From the NCBI GenBank assembly GCA_964475955.1, contig CAYYZY010000133.1, positions 1 through 21,836 on the forward strand: a stretch of 21,836 nt of DNA, written 5' to 3'. How positions within the stretch are numbered: the first letter of the stretch is position 1; every line of letters starts with the position of its first letter. Made by a program: the position numbers and the translations under genes. The notes beneath the pieces are model-generated. The model ran no database searches and had not been told where the DNA came from. It worked only from the letters and a program-made list of their open reading frames with translations. Source of the stretch: DATKZH01 sp964475955 (GTDB lineage: Bacteria > Planctomycetota > Planctomycetia > Pirellulales > Thermoguttaceae). Shown here piece after piece: positions 21,540-21,836 of the stretch.

Positions 21540-21836
21540 ATGGCCGCGAAGAAGTCCAAGAAGAAGTCAACCAAGAAGAGCCGCGCGAGAAGGACGCCGC
21601 CCAGGAAGAAGACGCCGGCCAAGAAAAAGACGCCGGCCAAGAAAAAGACGCCGGCCAAGAAAAAGACGCCGGCGAAGAAGAAGACGCCGGCCAAGAAAAA
21701 GACGCCGTCCAAGCAAGAGACGGCGACGAAAGCGCCGAAGAAGGCGCCCCATAGGAAGACCTCGAAGAAGTCGTCCACCAAGGCCAGGGTGGCCAAGAAG
21801 CGCGAGCCCACCCGACAGGAGCCCACCCGACAGGAG
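21540..21836 (+). CDS. Histone-H1-like Lys/Ala/Pro-rich DNA-binding protein (3' end missing)
   Basis: The frame runs from ATG 21540 to the end of the window (99 codons) without a stop. GGGAG at 21527-21531, eight bases before the ATG, supports the start. After MAAKKSKKKSTKKSRARR come five hexapeptide units of type KKKTPA, ending in a TPSK variant, then a more mixed KAPKKAPHRKTSKKSS region and an EPTRQEPTRQE end. Lys-rich, SPKK/TPAK-like tails of this kind occur in bacterial H1-like proteins such as chlamydial Hc1/Hc2 and in planctomycetes, where they bind and compact DNA. No folded domain is visible in the part present. The repeated 18-base unit explains why frames on the opposite strand look like FFLAGV repeats; those are shadows. 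Function is inferred from composition. Confidence 0.8.
   Translation, partial: MAAKKSKKKSTKKSRARRTPPRKKTPAKKKTPAKKKTPAKKKTPAKKKTPAKKKTPSKQETATKAPKKAPHRKTSKKSSTKARVAKKREPTRQEPTRQE
21612..21708. repeat. Tandem 18-bp coding repeats (KKKTPA units)
   Basis: Units of AAGAAAAAGACGCCGGCC repeat in tandem about five times with few base changes (AAGAAGAAGACGCCGGCC in one). Near identity at synonymous positions points to recent slippage or expansion. Confidence 0.85.
21806..21836. repeat. 15-bp direct repeat at the contig end
   Basis: GAGCCCACCCGACAG occurs twice in tandem and the contig stops after a third GAG. Either the coding repeat EPTRQ continues in the genome or the end is an assembly artefact. 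Confidence 0.75.

Noticed and set aside
21104..21826. 240-residue minus-strand frame with FFLAGV repeats, looking like a membrane protein
   Set aside because: The hydrophobic repeats are the complement of the KKKTPA codons of the histone-like gene, which has the proper start and ribosome site.

Overview
The window looks like one contig of a high-GC member of the Planctomycetota, probably a Pirellulales-like lineage known from a metagenome assembly. Evidence for this is the pair of planctomycete-type outer-membrane barrels (BBP7 and DUF6268 families), a secreted protein with a planctomycete-type jacalin-like C-terminal module, a lysine-rich histone-H1-like protein, loose gene packing, and many dispersed palindromic repeats between genes. 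The contig carries one scaffolding gap (10 N at 8693-8702) and ends inside a coding region. No rRNA, tRNA, CRISPR array, transposase or phage gene was seen.

Layout. 1-1625: a STAS-domain regulator (136-504), a Cys-rich DUF6485 protein (844-1047), then a decayed stretch with two gene remnants (a protein C-terminus and a collapsed VOC/glyoxalase gene) and an 18-bp inverted repeat. 1626-4095: a secreted gamma-glutamyltransferase on the minus strand followed by about 770 bp of repeat-rich non-coding DNA. 4096-9029, plus strand: a BBP7 barrel with a strong terminator, a secreted right-handed beta-helix protein, and a YpdA-like FAD oxidoreductase that is split only by the assembly gap. 9244-12233: a tiny membrane protein (plus) converging on a multi-pass membrane protein, an M20 peptidase and a second STAS protein (minus). 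12478-15681: a PPP-type phosphatase (minus) divergent from a large secreted jacalin-like protein (plus). 15879-21107, minus strand: a DUF6268 barrel, an FSR-like MFS transporter, two overlapping GT4 glycosyltransferases and a 42-codon small gene that overlaps the upstream glycosyltransferase start. 21540-end, plus: a (KKKTPA)n histone-like gene that runs off the contig.

How it fits together. The clearest operon is small ORF - GT4 - GT4 (stop/start overlaps GTGA and ATGA), probably building or decorating a surface glycan. The MFS gene lies downstream but is separated from it by a 23-bp-arm hairpin. Several products (GGT, barrels, beta-helix, jacalin-like protein) act in the envelope, so the window is rich in cell-surface and periplasmic functions. 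The two STAS proteins have no anti-sigma kinase beside them, so their partners must be elsewhere.

The most unusual signal is not a gene. At least seven palindromic or inverted repeat types sit between genes. One type (core GGGGCACGTTTCCAACGTGC) occurs at three loci in different states of completeness. One 31-bp type occurs twice and supplies the stop codon of the beta-helix gene. I did not find a defence, secretion or biosynthetic system that I could call new.
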